From positions 1-64,000 of the forward strand of contig NZ_WPZO01000001.1 in assembly GCF_013031355.1 (NCBI RefSeq): a stretch of DNA of 64,000 nucleotides. The letters run 5' to 3'. This DNA is from Ruegeria arenilitoris (GTDB lineage: Bacteria > Pseudomonadota > Alphaproteobacteria > Rhodobacterales > Rhodobacteraceae). Both the position numbers and the translations under genes were made by a program. Positions 55,837-64,000 of this stretch are shown piece after piece; positions within the stretch are counted from its first letter, which is position 1, and each line of letters opens with the position of its first letter. The notes under the pieces were generated by a model. That model had not been told where the DNA came from and did no database searches. It saw only the letters and a list, made by a program, of their open reading frames with translations.

Positions 55837-57833
55837 TGACGACGCCACAGATGCGCGTGCGTGGCAAACGCGCCCTGCAATTTGGACAGCAAACGGAGAC
55901 GCGCGCCGCCTTGGCGCTCCAACCCTTCAGCAAGGCGTTGCACCGCAACTTCGACAGGGCAGGGTTGTCCACTGGCCGGGTCCATATAGCGCGGATAGTC
56001 GATCAGGGCGGCATGAACCAATCCCAGCATCGACGGTCGCGCCCCCCGCCGCACTGGGACCGTTCCCAGATCCTGTGTCAGACCCCAGCCAGCATAGAAA
56101 GGCGCGCCAAGCGTGGTGACGCGGACCCCGCGCAACAGGGCTTCAAACCCAAGAAGAGAGGTCATGGTCCAGACCTCCTGCACCTGAGGCAGCAGGGCGG
56201 CCGGATCGGTGTTGCTGGCGATAACGTCGGCAAGACTTTCGTCTTCTATCTCACCTTCGCGCAACCCGGCCTCGACATCGGGGTGCGGTTTATAGATCAG
56301 GATCGCGTTTGGGTTCGCTTCGCGGGTTGTGCGCAGCAGATCAGTGTTGGTGCGCACCGTGGTGGTGCCCAACAGGATCGAGGCATCGTCATGCACCTGT
56401 CCCGGCACCAGAATGCGGTGTCCTTGGGGCAGTTCGGGGACTGCGCCTCCGGTATTGTATTTGCTGAGCTGGCCAGCAAGGATTTGCGCCACCAGACGTT
56501 CAGCCCGCAGCTCCTGATCCGGGCGCAGGGTTTCGCGCATGGCGATCAGTTCTTCCAGCCTGCTGGGATGTGTCGGGTCGTAATAAATACCCAGATCATC
56601 AGTCGCCAGCGACAGGGGCGGCACCAGACTGGCGCCTAGCCCACGGGACCGCAGAAACCCGTCTTCGATCCGGGTCGCGTCTTCGGCACCACGGGCGTGG
56701 CTGGCCCAGACCATATGCGGGCGGTCAGATGCCTCCGGCGGTTCAAACGTGAAACGGATTTTCTTCTCACGCCCGAACATCTGTTGCAGGTGCTTGCGCT
56801 TCCACAGGCGCATACCCGATGCGGTCCATCCCTGGTGATCCTGCCGCCACGCGCGCGTTTGCGCCTCGAGAGTGTCCAGAACGGTTTCCAGCTCGCACAG
56901 CTGGTCTCTGAATGGGTCATACCAAGTAGGGTACAGGATCATTGCCGCCGCAAACAGCTGCGCCCGGGTCAGGTTGCGCTGGCGGCGAGGAAAGTGTTCC
57001 TCGTCCTGTGTCAGGCCCCACCCGGCATAAAATGGCTGGCCAAAGACCCGTGGTTTGTGCCCGGCCATGATGGCCTCGAACCCAAACTGTGAGGACAGAG
57101 TGTAGACGCCCGTCGCGCCTTCCAACAGGGTCCACGGGCTGATCGGCGTGTCGATGAACGAAACCCTGTCGGACACATCCTGATCCGAGAAATACCCGCC
57201 TCGATGTCCGGCGACGGTTTCCGGATGCGTTTTGATCAGAATGCGGGCGCCGGGGTTTTCCTCTTGCGCCATGACCAGCATCTCGCGGAACCGGGCGTAG
57301 TCGCCCTTGCTGGCAACTACCGAGGCGTCGTCATGCGCCTGATCGACCACCAGAACATAGCCGGGGTCGGGGGGAGGCAGAGTAGGGTCGACGGCCGAAT
57401 ACTTGCTCAGGTGCAATTCACGCACTCGTTCGATGCCATATCTGGCCCGATTCAGCAGCGCGGTGTCGTCCAGCGGATGCGTGACCAGTAACGTCTCGAG
57501 ATCGGAAGGCTGTGCCGGATCGAAGTGCACGCCGGACCGGTCGAGCAGCAGCCCCAGCGGAGGCTCACCAGCCCGTCCTGGTTGCAGAGACCGTAGAAAG
57601 GCATCCTCGACCCGTAGGATGGGGGCGTCGCGTTGGGTGGCAATCTTCAAGCCGCGATGGGCCGTCGGGCTGTTGCCCCACACGCCGACGACATCCCCTT
57701 CGCCGGGAAAACCCAGTCGGATGTCATAGCCAGAGAGGTTCAGGATACGCCGCACACGGCGCTGGGTCAGGAAGCCGCCATTATAAACATACAGCCGGGC
57801 GCGCTGAGTCCCGGCTGTTGCGTCGGGTTGCAT
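55833..57833 (-). CDS. kpsC: Capsule polysaccharide beta-Kdo transferase KpsC
   Basis: A 666-residue protein with two homologous halves, as in KpsC, the retaining beta-Kdo glycosyltransferase that builds the lipid linker of group 2 capsules. The repeats are clear: VDQAHDDASVVAS with GQVHDDASILLG, and QPFYAGWGLTQDEEHFPRR with APFYAGWGLTQDLGTVPVRR. The ATG at 57833 shares one base with the stop of the upstream export gene. It converges on ribD. Confidence 0.92.
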   Translation of the reverse strand: MQPDATAGTQRARLYVYNGGFLTQRRVRRILNLSGYDIRLGFPGEGDVVGVWGNSPTAHRGLKIATQRDAPILRVEDAFLRSLQPGRAGEPPLGLLLDRSGVHFDPAQPSDLETLLVTHPLDDTALLNRARYGIERVRELHLSKYSAVDPTLPPPDPGYVLVVDQAHDDASVVASKGDYARFREMLVMAQEENPGARILIKTHPETVAGHRGGYFSDQDVSDRVSFIDTPISPWTLLEGATGVYTLSSQFGFEAIMAGHKPRVFGQPFYAGWGLTQDEEHFPRRQRNLTRAQLFAAAMILYPTWYDPFRDQLCELETVLDTLEAQTRAWRQDHQGWTASGMRLWKRKHLQQMFGREKKIRFTFEPPEASDRPHMVWASHARGAEDATRIEDGFLRSRGLGASLVPPLSLATDDLGIYYDPTHPSRLEELIAMRETLRPDQELRAERLVAQILAGQLSKYNTGGAVPELPQGHRILVPGQVHDDASILLGTTTVRTNTDLLRTTREANPNAILIYKPHPDVEAGLREGEIEDESLADVIASNTDPAALLPQVQEVWTMTSLLGFEALLRGVRVTTLGAPFYAGWGLTQDLGTVPVRRGARPSMLGLVHAALIDYPRYMDPASGQPCPVEVAVQRLAEGLERQGGARLRLLSKLQGAFATHAHLWRRH

Positions 57834-58963
57834 CAGCCACCCGTCAGTGTGGTGACATTGGCAAGCGGCGTCAGACCGCCCGCGATCAGCGAGATCGACT
57901 TGCTCCACTGTGCATACGGTGCTTCGGTGACATAGATCGTATCATCGTCACGAATAACGAAATCCCTTGCGATGAACAGCCCGTTAGGCGCAGTGAGGTT
58001 CAGCAGATAGATCATGCGTTGATCGCCCTGCAAATCCTGGCGCCCCATGACAGAGCGGGCAATGTCCTGCCGTTCCTTGCGCAGAACGAAGATACCGGTC
58101 GGGTCCGAGGACAACGATTGCAGCCCGCCTACCTGCGCCAGGGCCTCAAGCGCGGTCAGGTCCTGTGTGTCAAAGGCCACGCGGGATTGGCCTGTCGCCC
58201 CCAGCGCGATGTAAGACCGGCTGTCCGCCTCGACCAGAATGCGGTCGCCGCCGCGCAGCGCAACATCCAGCCTGGGGTTGCGGAACAGGTCATCATACCA
58301 GACGGTCCCCCGCTCGTTGCCACGGATCAGCGTCACTAGTGCGATGTCTGAGCCAACATTGACGCCGCCAGCCTGCGACAGCATCCCAAGCAAGGTTCTG
58401 CTGGGCCGTTCGATCGGATACACGCCCGGCGCAGAGATTTCTCCGGACAGAGAGACGGTCGAGCCGTTGCCTGCGGTGCGGCGCACTTCGACTTGTGGGT
58501 CGGGTGTCTGGTCCTGCAGTTTGCTGGTGATCAGTTGGCGCAGTTGCTCGGGCGTGTTGCCGGCTGCGCGAATACGCCCGGCATAAGGCACAAAGATGAA
58601 ACCGTCGCTGTCCACCTGTACCTGTTCAAGCGAGGTGGCTGCGCTGAGTTCGCCGGACAGCAGGCCGTCATCAACGTTTTCCCAGATCGTCAGCCCCAGA
58701 ATGTCGCCAGCCCGAACCGTATCCGCGGTCAGGTTCGGCGCGCTGCTGAAGGCGGCTGAAAATCCGTATTGGGGGACGGCAGACGTCGCCCTTGTAACCC
58801 GATCATCAACTTCGACCACAAAGGCATTGCCGCCATTCGCTGTTGAACCCGACAAAATCTCGGTCTTGTTGGGACCCGCTTTGGGAAGCTGGCACGCGGC
58901 CAACAGGCCAATTGCGGCCACAAGGGATATCCCCCGTATCCATCGGATTGGAAAGCGCTGCAC
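57833..58963 (-). CDS. Wza/KpsD-type polysaccharide export lipoprotein
   Basis: A 376-residue outer-membrane-type export protein. The lipobox LLAAC has C24 as the lipidated residue. A poly-export domain (VRAGDILGLTIWENV; VDSDGFIFVPYAGRIRAAG) is followed by SLBB-like repeats (GEISAPGVYPIERPSRTLLG; FVIRDDDTIYVTEAPYAQW). It should form or gate the channel for capsule export. It lies between kpsS and kpsC. Confidence 0.9.
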   Translation of the reverse strand: MQRFPIRWIRGISLVAAIGLLAACQLPKAGPNKTEILSGSTANGGNAFVVEVDDRVTRATSAVPQYGFSAAFSSAPNLTADTVRAGDILGLTIWENVDDGLLSGELSAATSLEQVQVDSDGFIFVPYAGRIRAAGNTPEQLRQLITSKLQDQTPDPQVEVRRTAGNGSTVSLSGEISAPGVYPIERPSRTLLGMLSQAGGVNVGSDIALVTLIRGNERGTVWYDDLFRNPRLDVALRGGDRILVEADSRSYIALGATGQSRVAFDTQDLTALEALAQVGGLQSLSSDPTGIFVLRKERQDIARSVMGRQDLQGDQRMIYLLNLTAPNGLFIARDFVIRDDDTIYVTEAPYAQWSKSISLIAGGLTPLANVTTLTGG

Positions 58964-59054
58964 TGCCGGTTATCCTCAGTCGTCTTTGTGTGGTCTTTTG
59001 TGTGGCGCAGGCTATCCGGTTCGCACGACAACTTCTAGCGCCAACAGGCCTATT

Positions 59055-60353
59055 TCACTCAACCACTTTCAACTGTGGCGTCTGCGCCTCTTTGTGGCTC
59101 AGGACTGATTGATAGGGGTCATTGGCTTCCAGCATCATGTCCGCAACACTCCGCAGCAATTGCCGCCGACCGCGGTGCGAATAGAAGCCCCCGGGCAGTT
59201 GGCTGGTTTTCAGCAGGAACTGGCGATAGCTCTGATAGGCAGCTTGGTCCGGGGGCATGGGGTAGGCAAAAAACGCAGCCAGCGGCTGGCGTGACACGAA
59301 TTCGGGCTTGTCATAGACCGACCTGCCGAAAATGCGCAGTGGGATGCCGCGCCACAGAACCTGCTGCCCGGCGGTCGAGTTGATCGTGACGGCTGAATTG
59401 GCACCATCCAGCAGCTTTGCAAGCTTTCCGCCGGGCACATAATGTACACGATCCGCGATGCCATGCGCCTTTGCCATCTGACGCACGCGGCGGTGCAGGG
59501 GCTCGCGGTGGTTTTCAAGCGGGTGTTCCTTGACCACCAGCCTGTGGTGCGCCGGGGCGCCTTCGGCGAAGTCTTGAAACACGTCTTCAAGGAAGTCGGA
59601 CATGCAGGAATAATCCGAATGAGCCTGAACCGAACTGTCATGCCCCAGTTGCAAAAGGACCAGATGGTAGGGGTGACCGTTGCCCAGTACCCGCGCCGTT
59701 GCCCACCGGCGCTGTATCCGATGAAGCGGCATCAGGGCTAAGCGTTTGAAATAAAGCCTGAATTCCTTTGAGACGGGCAGATCCCGGTGACGTCGAAAGT
59801 TGCGGTAATTCTGGTTCAGGAACAGCACGAACCAGTGATACATCGCACCATAGAAGATGTGCTGCCGCATATCCCCCCAATGTGATGGCGGCGGTGGCAC
59901 CTGCAAGGCGGATTGATCCAGTGCCTGCTGCATCTGCCCCACATCCAGCGACATCAGGCGCGAGTTGCCGTTCGAGCCGAACCGCTCATACGTCACCCAC
60001 CAGGGACGCAGGTAGCCTTCTTCGAAGACATGGACGGTGATGCCCTTGGCCTGTGCAACCTTAACGGCCTGGGCATGTACCGGACGTGTATCGCCATAGA
60101 GGACGATATCCGTGACACCCCGATCGTCGATGAGCTCTGACAACCGGTCCGGCCATTGTTCGGGGGCATCGCGAAAGGGGATGTAAGAGGACTTGTCGAA
60201 CCAGAAGACCTGATCGCCCGCGTTGAAGCCGATGCGCCAAACCTCGGCCCCAGTGGAATGCAGCATCCGCCCGAGACCGCTGAAAAACGGTCCGTGCGGC
60301 CCCTGCAGAAACAGGAAGACACGGCGTTTCGGGGCGGTTGCAGGGGGTGACAT
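59055..60353 (-). CDS. kpsS: Capsule polysaccharide beta-Kdo transferase KpsS
   Basis: A 432-residue capsule biosynthesis protein. The N-terminal FLFLQGPHGPFFSGLGRML and the EEGYLRPWWVTYE motif are typical of KpsS, which adds the first Kdo residue to phosphatidylglycerol. The C-terminal part holds VVKEHPLE and SAVTINSTAGQQVLWRGIPL. It is first in the three-gene capsule set on the minus strand. The ATG at 60353 is preferred to the TTG next to it. Confidence 0.9.
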   Translation of the reverse strand: MSPPATAPKRRVFLFLQGPHGPFFSGLGRMLHSTGAEVWRIGFNAGDQVFWFDKSSYIPFRDAPEQWPDRLSELIDDRGVTDIVLYGDTRPVHAQAVKVAQAKGITVHVFEEGYLRPWWVTYERFGSNGNSRLMSLDVGQMQQALDQSALQVPPPPSHWGDMRQHIFYGAMYHWFVLFLNQNYRNFRRHRDLPVSKEFRLYFKRLALMPLHRIQRRWATARVLGNGHPYHLVLLQLGHDSSVQAHSDYSCMSDFLEDVFQDFAEGAPAHHRLVVKEHPLENHREPLHRRVRQMAKAHGIADRVHYVPGGKLAKLLDGANSAVTINSTAGQQVLWRGIPLRIFGRSVYDKPEFVSRQPLAAFFAYPMPPDQAAYQSYRQFLLKTSQLPGGFYSHRGRRQLLRSVADMMLEANDPYQSVLSHKEAQTPQLKVVE

Positions 60354-60448
60354 CAATACTGCTCTGATCGTTTGTTGATGAAATTATGCCTGTTCCGGGT
60401 TTTCGCGGCAAGGTGGGGCTTGCCCGCAAGGCTGGTTGGGCTTACCTC

Positions 60449-60474
60449 GGCGGGGAACATTGAACCAGGTCAGG
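60449..60474 (+). other. SRP-RNA-like fragment upstream of ribE
   Basis: The 26 bases here, ending in GAACCAGGTCAGG, read like the conserved 5' half of the alphaproteobacterial signal recognition particle RNA. The expected GGAAG tetraloop and AGCAGCC 3' strand do not follow; ribE starts 17 bases later. It is best seen as a remnant or a chance match, not a working SRP RNA. Confidence 0.3.
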
Positions 60475-60490
60475 AATAAGGGTTAGCGGA

Positions 60491-61078
60491 ATGTTTACAG
60501 GGATCGTCACCGATGTGGGCACCGTCACCGAACTGGATCAACAGGGCGATCTGCGGGCCCGGATCAAGACGGATTATGACACGGCGGGCATCGATATCGG
60601 CGCCTCAATCGCCAGCGATGGTGTCTGCCTGACCGTGATCGCGCTGGGCGATGACTGGTATGACGTTCAGATCAGCGCCGAGACGGTATCGAAAACCAAT
60701 CTCGACAACTGGACTGTCGGCAAGCGTGTCAATCTGGAACGCGCCCTGAAGGTTGGTGATGAGCTGGGCGGGCATATCGTGTCGGGTCACGTGGACGGCG
60801 TGGCCGAAGTGGTCGCCGTGCAGGACGAAGGTGACAGCACGCGTGTTACCCTGCGCGCGCCCAAGGAACTGGCGCGGTTCATTGCTCCCAAGGGATCGGT
60901 TGCGCTGAACGGCACCTCTCTGACCGTTAACGATGTGGATGGCTGTGATTTTGGGATCAACTTCATCCCGCACACCAAAGAGGTCACGACCTGGGGGGAT
61001 GTCTCGGTCGGTGACAAGGTGAACCTTGAGATCGACACGCTGGCCCGCTACGTCGCGCGTCTGGCCGAGATGTCCTGA
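60491..61078 (+). CDS. ribE: Riboflavin synthase alpha subunit
   Basis: A 195-residue enzyme with two lumazine-binding repeats (MFTGIVTDVGTVTELDQQGD; GHIVSGHVDGVAEVVAVQDE). It dismutates two molecules of 6,7-dimethyl-8-ribityllumazine into riboflavin. It opens the ribE-ribB-ribH-nusB run. I see no FMN riboswitch in the 137-base spacer before it. Confidence 0.93.
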   Translation: MFTGIVTDVGTVTELDQQGDLRARIKTDYDTAGIDIGASIASDGVCLTVIALGDDWYDVQISAETVSKTNLDNWTVGKRVNLERALKVGDELGGHIVSGHVDGVAEVVAVQDEGDSTRVTLRAPKELARFIAPKGSVALNGTSLTVNDVDGCDFGINFIPHTKEVTTWGDVSVGDKVNLEIDTLARYVARLAEMS

Positions 61079-61187
61079 GTTGCGCTGCAACGTCGCGTCC
61101 TGACCGGGCCTTGCCGTCTGCGGGCTGGCCTTTGGGCGCGTCGTGGTCTATCCACCCGTTCAAACATGCTCTGCGAAAGGCTGCCTC

Positions 61188-62309
61188 ATGAGCTTTGAAA
61201 CCCCCGGACCCGTCGAAGCGCAATTGCGTGAAGCGATCAGCCCGATCGAAGAGATCATCGAAGAGGCGCGTAAAGGCCGGATGTATATTCTGGTCGACCA
61301 CGAAGACCGTGAGAATGAGGGCGATCTGGTCATCGCCGCCGAGTTTGCGGATGCCGAGGCGATCAACTTCATGGCCACCCACGGGCGCGGGCTTATCTGC
61401 CTGCCGATGACTGCCGAACGTGTGGATGCGCTGGGCTTGCCGATGATGGCCGTGAACAACTCGTCCCGCCACGAAACCGCATTCACTGTGTCGATCGAAG
61501 CACGCGAAGGCGTATCGACCGGTATCTCCGCCGCCGACCGTGCCCTGACCGTGGCGACTGCGATCAACGAACAGAACACGATGGCACATATCGCCACCCC
61601 TGGACACATCTTCCCCCTGCGCGCCAAGCGGGGCGGGGTGCTGGTGCGTGCGGGCCATACCGAGGCCGCCGTGGATATCTCGCGTCTGGCCGGGCTGAAC
61701 CCGTCGGGCGTGATCTGTGAGATCATGAAGGCCGATGGTACCATGGCGCGTCTGCCCGATCTGGTGGAGTTCGCCAAAGAGCATGACATGAAGATCGGCA
61801 CGATCAGCGACCTGATCACCTACCGCTCGCGCAATGACAACCTGGTGGTGGAAACCTCGCGCGAGACCGTGACGTCGGAATACGGTGGCGAGTGGGAGAT
61901 GCGTCTGTTCACCGACCAGACTCACGGCATTGAACACGTCGTGATGATCAAGGGTGATATCACCACGCCCGAGCCGGTCCTGACCCGCACCCACGCCCTG
62001 CACGAGGCGCCAGACATTCTGGGCCTTGGTCCCAAGTCGTCACGCGAATTGCCACGCGCGATGGAAAAGATCGCCGAAGAAGGACGCGGTGTGGTTTGCC
62101 TGTTCCGCCAGCCGCGCAACTCGCTGTATGCGGCCGAAGACGAAGGCCCCCGTACCATCAAGCAAACCGGCCTCGGCGCACAGATCTTGTCCAAGATGGG
62201 TATTCAGGAACTGGTGCTGCTGACCGACTCGCCGGAAACCGTATATCTGGGGCTCGACGCGTTTGGCTTGTCCATCGTCGGGACCCGCTCCATTCTCAAG
62301 GAAGACTGA
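61188..62309 (+). CDS. ribB: 3,4-dihydroxy-2-butanone-4-phosphate synthase with degenerate GTP cyclohydrolase II domain
   Basis: A 373-residue RibBA-shaped protein. The N-terminal RibB domain is intact (VDHEDRENEGDLVIAAEF; RAGHTEAAVDISRLAG), so it should make the four-carbon riboflavin precursor from ribulose 5-phosphate. The C-terminal half has the length of GTP cyclohydrolase II but lacks the zinc cysteines of the usual GSxRCDCG motif; the region reads ILGLGPKSSRELPRAMEKIA and only one cysteine remains (VVCLF). A separate ribA is therefore expected elsewhere. AAAGG precedes the ATG at 61188; the frame is open from 61143. Confidence 0.9.
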   Translation: MSFETPGPVEAQLREAISPIEEIIEEARKGRMYILVDHEDRENEGDLVIAAEFADAEAINFMATHGRGLICLPMTAERVDALGLPMMAVNNSSRHETAFTVSIEAREGVSTGISAADRALTVATAINEQNTMAHIATPGHIFPLRAKRGGVLVRAGHTEAAVDISRLAGLNPSGVICEIMKADGTMARLPDLVEFAKEHDMKIGTISDLITYRSRNDNLVVETSRETVTSEYGGEWEMRLFTDQTHGIEHVVMIKGDITTPEPVLTRTHALHEAPDILGLGPKSSRELPRAMEKIAEEGRGVVCLFRQPRNSLYAAEDEGPRTIKQTGLGAQILSKMGIQELVLLTDSPETVYLGLDAFGLSIVGTRSILKED

Positions 62310-62311
62310 TC

Positions 62312-62863
62312 GTGGCTGAACAAGACAAACACGGCGTTCTGCCGACCCCGACCTTCGACAAGCCGGTGAAACTGCTGCTGGTTGTGGCCCCGTTTTATCG
62401 CGCCGTCGCCGATAACATGGTCGCCGGTGCCAAGGCCGAAATCGAAGCCGCTGGCGGTACCTGCGATGTGGTCGAAGTCCCCGGCGCGCTGGAAATCCCC
62501 ACTGCCATCGCCATGGCCGACCGTCAGTGTAACTACGACGGCTATGTTGCGCTGGGCTGTGTTATTCGCGGTGAGACCACGCATTATGAAACCGTCTGCA
62601 ACGATTCCAGTCGCGCCATTCAGTTGATGGGCCTTCAGGGTCTGCTGATCGGCAATGGCATCCTGACCGTCGAAAATGACGATCAGGCCGAAGTTCGCGC
62701 AAATCCCGAAAAGATGAATAAAGGTGGCGGAGCAGCCGCTGCGGCCTTGCATCTGATCGCGCTCAGCCGTAAGTGGGGCGCTTCGAAAAAGGGCGTCGGC
62801 TTCAAGCCCCCGTCCGAGTCCATCCTTGTGGCGGGCGACAGCAACGGACCCACGACAGCATGA
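62312..62863 (+). CDS. ribH: 6,7-dimethyl-8-ribityllumazine synthase
   Basis: A 183-residue lumazine synthase (EVPGALEIPTAIAM; GCVIRGETTHYETVCNDSSR). It condenses the RibB product with the pyrimidine intermediate. A GTG at 62312 with AAGGA upstream is the best start, two bases after the ribB stop. The nusB start overlaps its stop by four bases. Confidence 0.92.
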   Translation: MAEQDKHGVLPTPTFDKPVKLLLVVAPFYRAVADNMVAGAKAEIEAAGGTCDVVEVPGALEIPTAIAMADRQCNYDGYVALGCVIRGETTHYETVCNDSSRAIQLMGLQGLLIGNGILTVENDDQAEVRANPEKMNKGGGAAAAALHLIALSRKWGASKKGVGFKPPSESILVAGDSNGPTTA

Positions 62864-63342
62864 CCCAGACAGACGCGCCGAAACCGGCCAACCAGAAACG
62901 CCTGATGAAATCTGCCGCCCGGCTCTACGCCGTGCAGGCGCTGTTCCAGATGGAGCAGTCGGGCCAGACGACCGAACAGGTTGTGAACGAGTTTCTGGAT
63001 CACCGGTTTGGTGCTGTCTATGAGGGCGAGGAAATGCTGGACGGCGATACCCGCGTCTTCCGCAAACTGGTCGAGGACGCGGTGAACTATCAGGCCCCGA
63101 TTGACCAGATGACTGACCGTGCGCTGGTCGCCAAATGGCCCATCGCGCGCATCGACCCGACCCTGCGCGCAACTTTCCGTGCGGCGGGGGCGGAACTGAC
63201 CCAAAGCGACACGCCGCCCAAGGTGGTCATCACCGAATTCGTTGACGTGGCGCGCGCCTTTTTTCCCGAAGGCAAGGAGCCGAAATTCGTCAACGCCGTG
63301 CTGGATCACATGGCGCGCGAGGCCCAGCCCGAGGCGTTCTGA
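62860..63342 (+). CDS. nusB: Transcription antitermination factor NusB
   Basis: A 160-residue helical protein (SAARLYAVQALFQMEQSGQT; ELTQSDTPPKVVITEFVDVA; GKEPKFVNAVLDHMA). NusB binds boxA RNA with NusE/S10 and is needed for rRNA antitermination. The order ribH-nusB is widespread in bacteria. Start overlaps the ribH stop (ATGA). Confidence 0.94.
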   Translation: MTQTDAPKPANQKRLMKSAARLYAVQALFQMEQSGQTTEQVVNEFLDHRFGAVYEGEEMLDGDTRVFRKLVEDAVNYQAPIDQMTDRALVAKWPIARIDPTLRATFRAAGAELTQSDTPPKVVITEFVDVARAFFPEGKEPKFVNAVLDHMAREAQPEAF

Positions 63343-63349
63343 CGCCTTT
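63332..63349 (+). terminator. Weak terminator-like hairpin at the nusB stop
   Basis: A 6-bp stem (63332-63337 with 63342-63347), loop TCTG, then TTT. It overlaps the nusB stop codon. The short T-run makes termination uncertain. Confidence 0.35.
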
Positions 63350-63401
63350 ACGCGGGACTTACATGCGCTAAACTGAATGTCATAGCGCAAGGAGAGTCGC
63401 C

Positions 63402-63698
63402 ATGCCCAAACTGATCCGGCTGTATATCACTCAGGTTGCCTGGGGGTTCGTGATTTCGGCGGTGTTTGTCGGTGTTCTTCTGGCCCTGAACGTCGCAAAT
63501 TTGCGCCATCTGATCACAAGCTCGGAAATGGGCTTGATCGCGCTTGGCATGATCTGGTTCATGAACGGGATCGTCTTCGCAGGGGTGCAATTCGCCTATG
63601 CGATCATGAGCATGGCCGAAAAGCCGCAGGGTCCGCGCCGCGGAACGCCTGTGGCCGCCGAATTCAAGCCCGTGATGGTCAAGACCGATAACAGCTGA
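63402..63698 (+). CDS. Small two-helix membrane protein, unknown function
   Basis: A 98-residue protein with two membrane helices (about 11-31, AWGFVISAVFVGVLLALNV; about 44-68, LIALGMIWFMNGIVFAGVQF) and a basic cytoplasmic tail. AAGGAGAG precedes the ATG. No family recognised. Confidence 0.7.
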   Translation: MPKLIRLYITQVAWGFVISAVFVGVLLALNVANLRHLITSSEMGLIALGMIWFMNGIVFAGVQFAYAIMSMAEKPQGPRRGTPVAAEFKPVMVKTDNS

Positions 63699-63823
63699 TA
63701 CCTGAATCTGGGTTGGCGGGCTGACCTTTTCACAGCGATTGCGCGTAAACCGCTTGAATGTCGGAACATGTTGCCATCTGATGTTGGCCAAACACACCAA
63801 CCGGCAGCGAAAGAGCATATCCT

Positions 63824-64000
63824 GTGAACACCAGAACTTACGAAGAGGTCATCGCCTCTCGGGCCTTTCGCGAGGATCTTGCAGACCTGAACCATGCCAT
63901 TGCAGAGGGGTTGAAGCGGGCAGGTGAACCTGTCGCCATCAACGGGAACGTCTGTTACGGTCATATGCAACCGGACTTCCATCTGAGCGATCTGGAACCC
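63824..64000 (+). CDS. 5' part of an unidentified gene (partial)
   Basis: A frame starting with GTG at 63824 stays open for 59 codons to the window edge (starts NTRTYEEVIASRAFREDLAD, later GNVCYGHMQPDF). Codon use matches neighbouring genes. Not recognised; the full gene lies outside the window. Confidence 0.5.
   Translation, partial: MNTRTYEEVIASRAFREDLADLNHAIAEGLKRAGEPVAINGNVCYGHMQPDFHLSDLEP

Noticed and set aside
60357..60490. Possible FMN riboswitch before ribE
   Set aside because: The conserved RFN-element sequence blocks are not visible; only the SRP-like fragment stands out.

Overview
The window is a GC-rich, gene-dense chromosomal segment of an alphaproteobacterium, most likely a marine member of the Roseobacter group (Rhodobacteraceae). 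The reasons are the gene set and order (hom-glpX-recJ, dnaG-rpoD, nrdR-ribD ... ribE-ribB-ribH-nusB), the 2-aminoethylphosphonate (AEP) catabolism/uptake genes, a GlpSTPQUV-type glycerol ABC importer, and clustered GANTC sites. No rRNA, CRISPR array, transposase, integrase or prophage gene was found. One tRNA gene (Glu, UUC) is present.

Layout. 1-6.6 kb: AEP use: the 5' tip of an unidentified gene, phnW transaminase, a divergent LysR regulator, and a transporter operon (binding protein, ATPase, fused double permease). 6.9-9.4 kb: two convergent radical SAM genes, one with its SPASM-like cysteine domain placed before the radical SAM domain. 9.7-15.5 kb: a co-directional set of envelope and glycosyltransferase-like genes that I do not recognise as a known pathway. 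15.6-20.9 kb: a dimethylformamidase beta-like protein, a molybdenum-carrier-like protein, a MATE exporter and a BlaI/M56 regulatory pair. 20.9-26.9 kb: glycerol ABC importer operon. 27.2-34.6 kb: a complete-looking V/A-type ATPase operon in the order B-D-I-K-E-DUF2764-A, which is unusual in this lineage; it ends 8 nt from a convergent tRNA-Glu gene. 34.7-40.9 kb: recJ, glpX, hom, a small lipoprotein, a TetR gene with a perfect 22-bp operator, and a pirin. 41-44.4 kb: a Tad/Flp-pilus-like trio (VWA TadG-like, two TadE-like). 44.7-50.7 kb: glutamate dehydrogenase, a small secreted protein, dnaG and rpoD. 50.9-54.1 kb: AraC regulator, DCC-family (DUF393) and DUF4166 proteins, a secreted protein and YjbQ. 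54.3-63.3 kb: nrdR and riboflavin genes, interrupted between ribD and ribE by three oppositely oriented capsule genes (kpsC, Wza/KpsD-like, kpsS), then nusB. The right end holds a small membrane protein and the start of an unidentified gene.

Most notable: the V/A-ATPase operon, whose gene order is a circular permutation of the chlamydial-type operon and whose c-subunit has lost one Na+-ligand position; the complementary degeneration of the two glycerol-importer ATPases, which predicts one consensus and one degenerate ATP site; a RibB with a cysteine-stripped GTP cyclohydrolase II domain; a short SRP-RNA-like fragment in front of ribE; and several clear regulatory palindromes and terminators. 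All homology statements rest on reading motifs by eye; no database search was possible.
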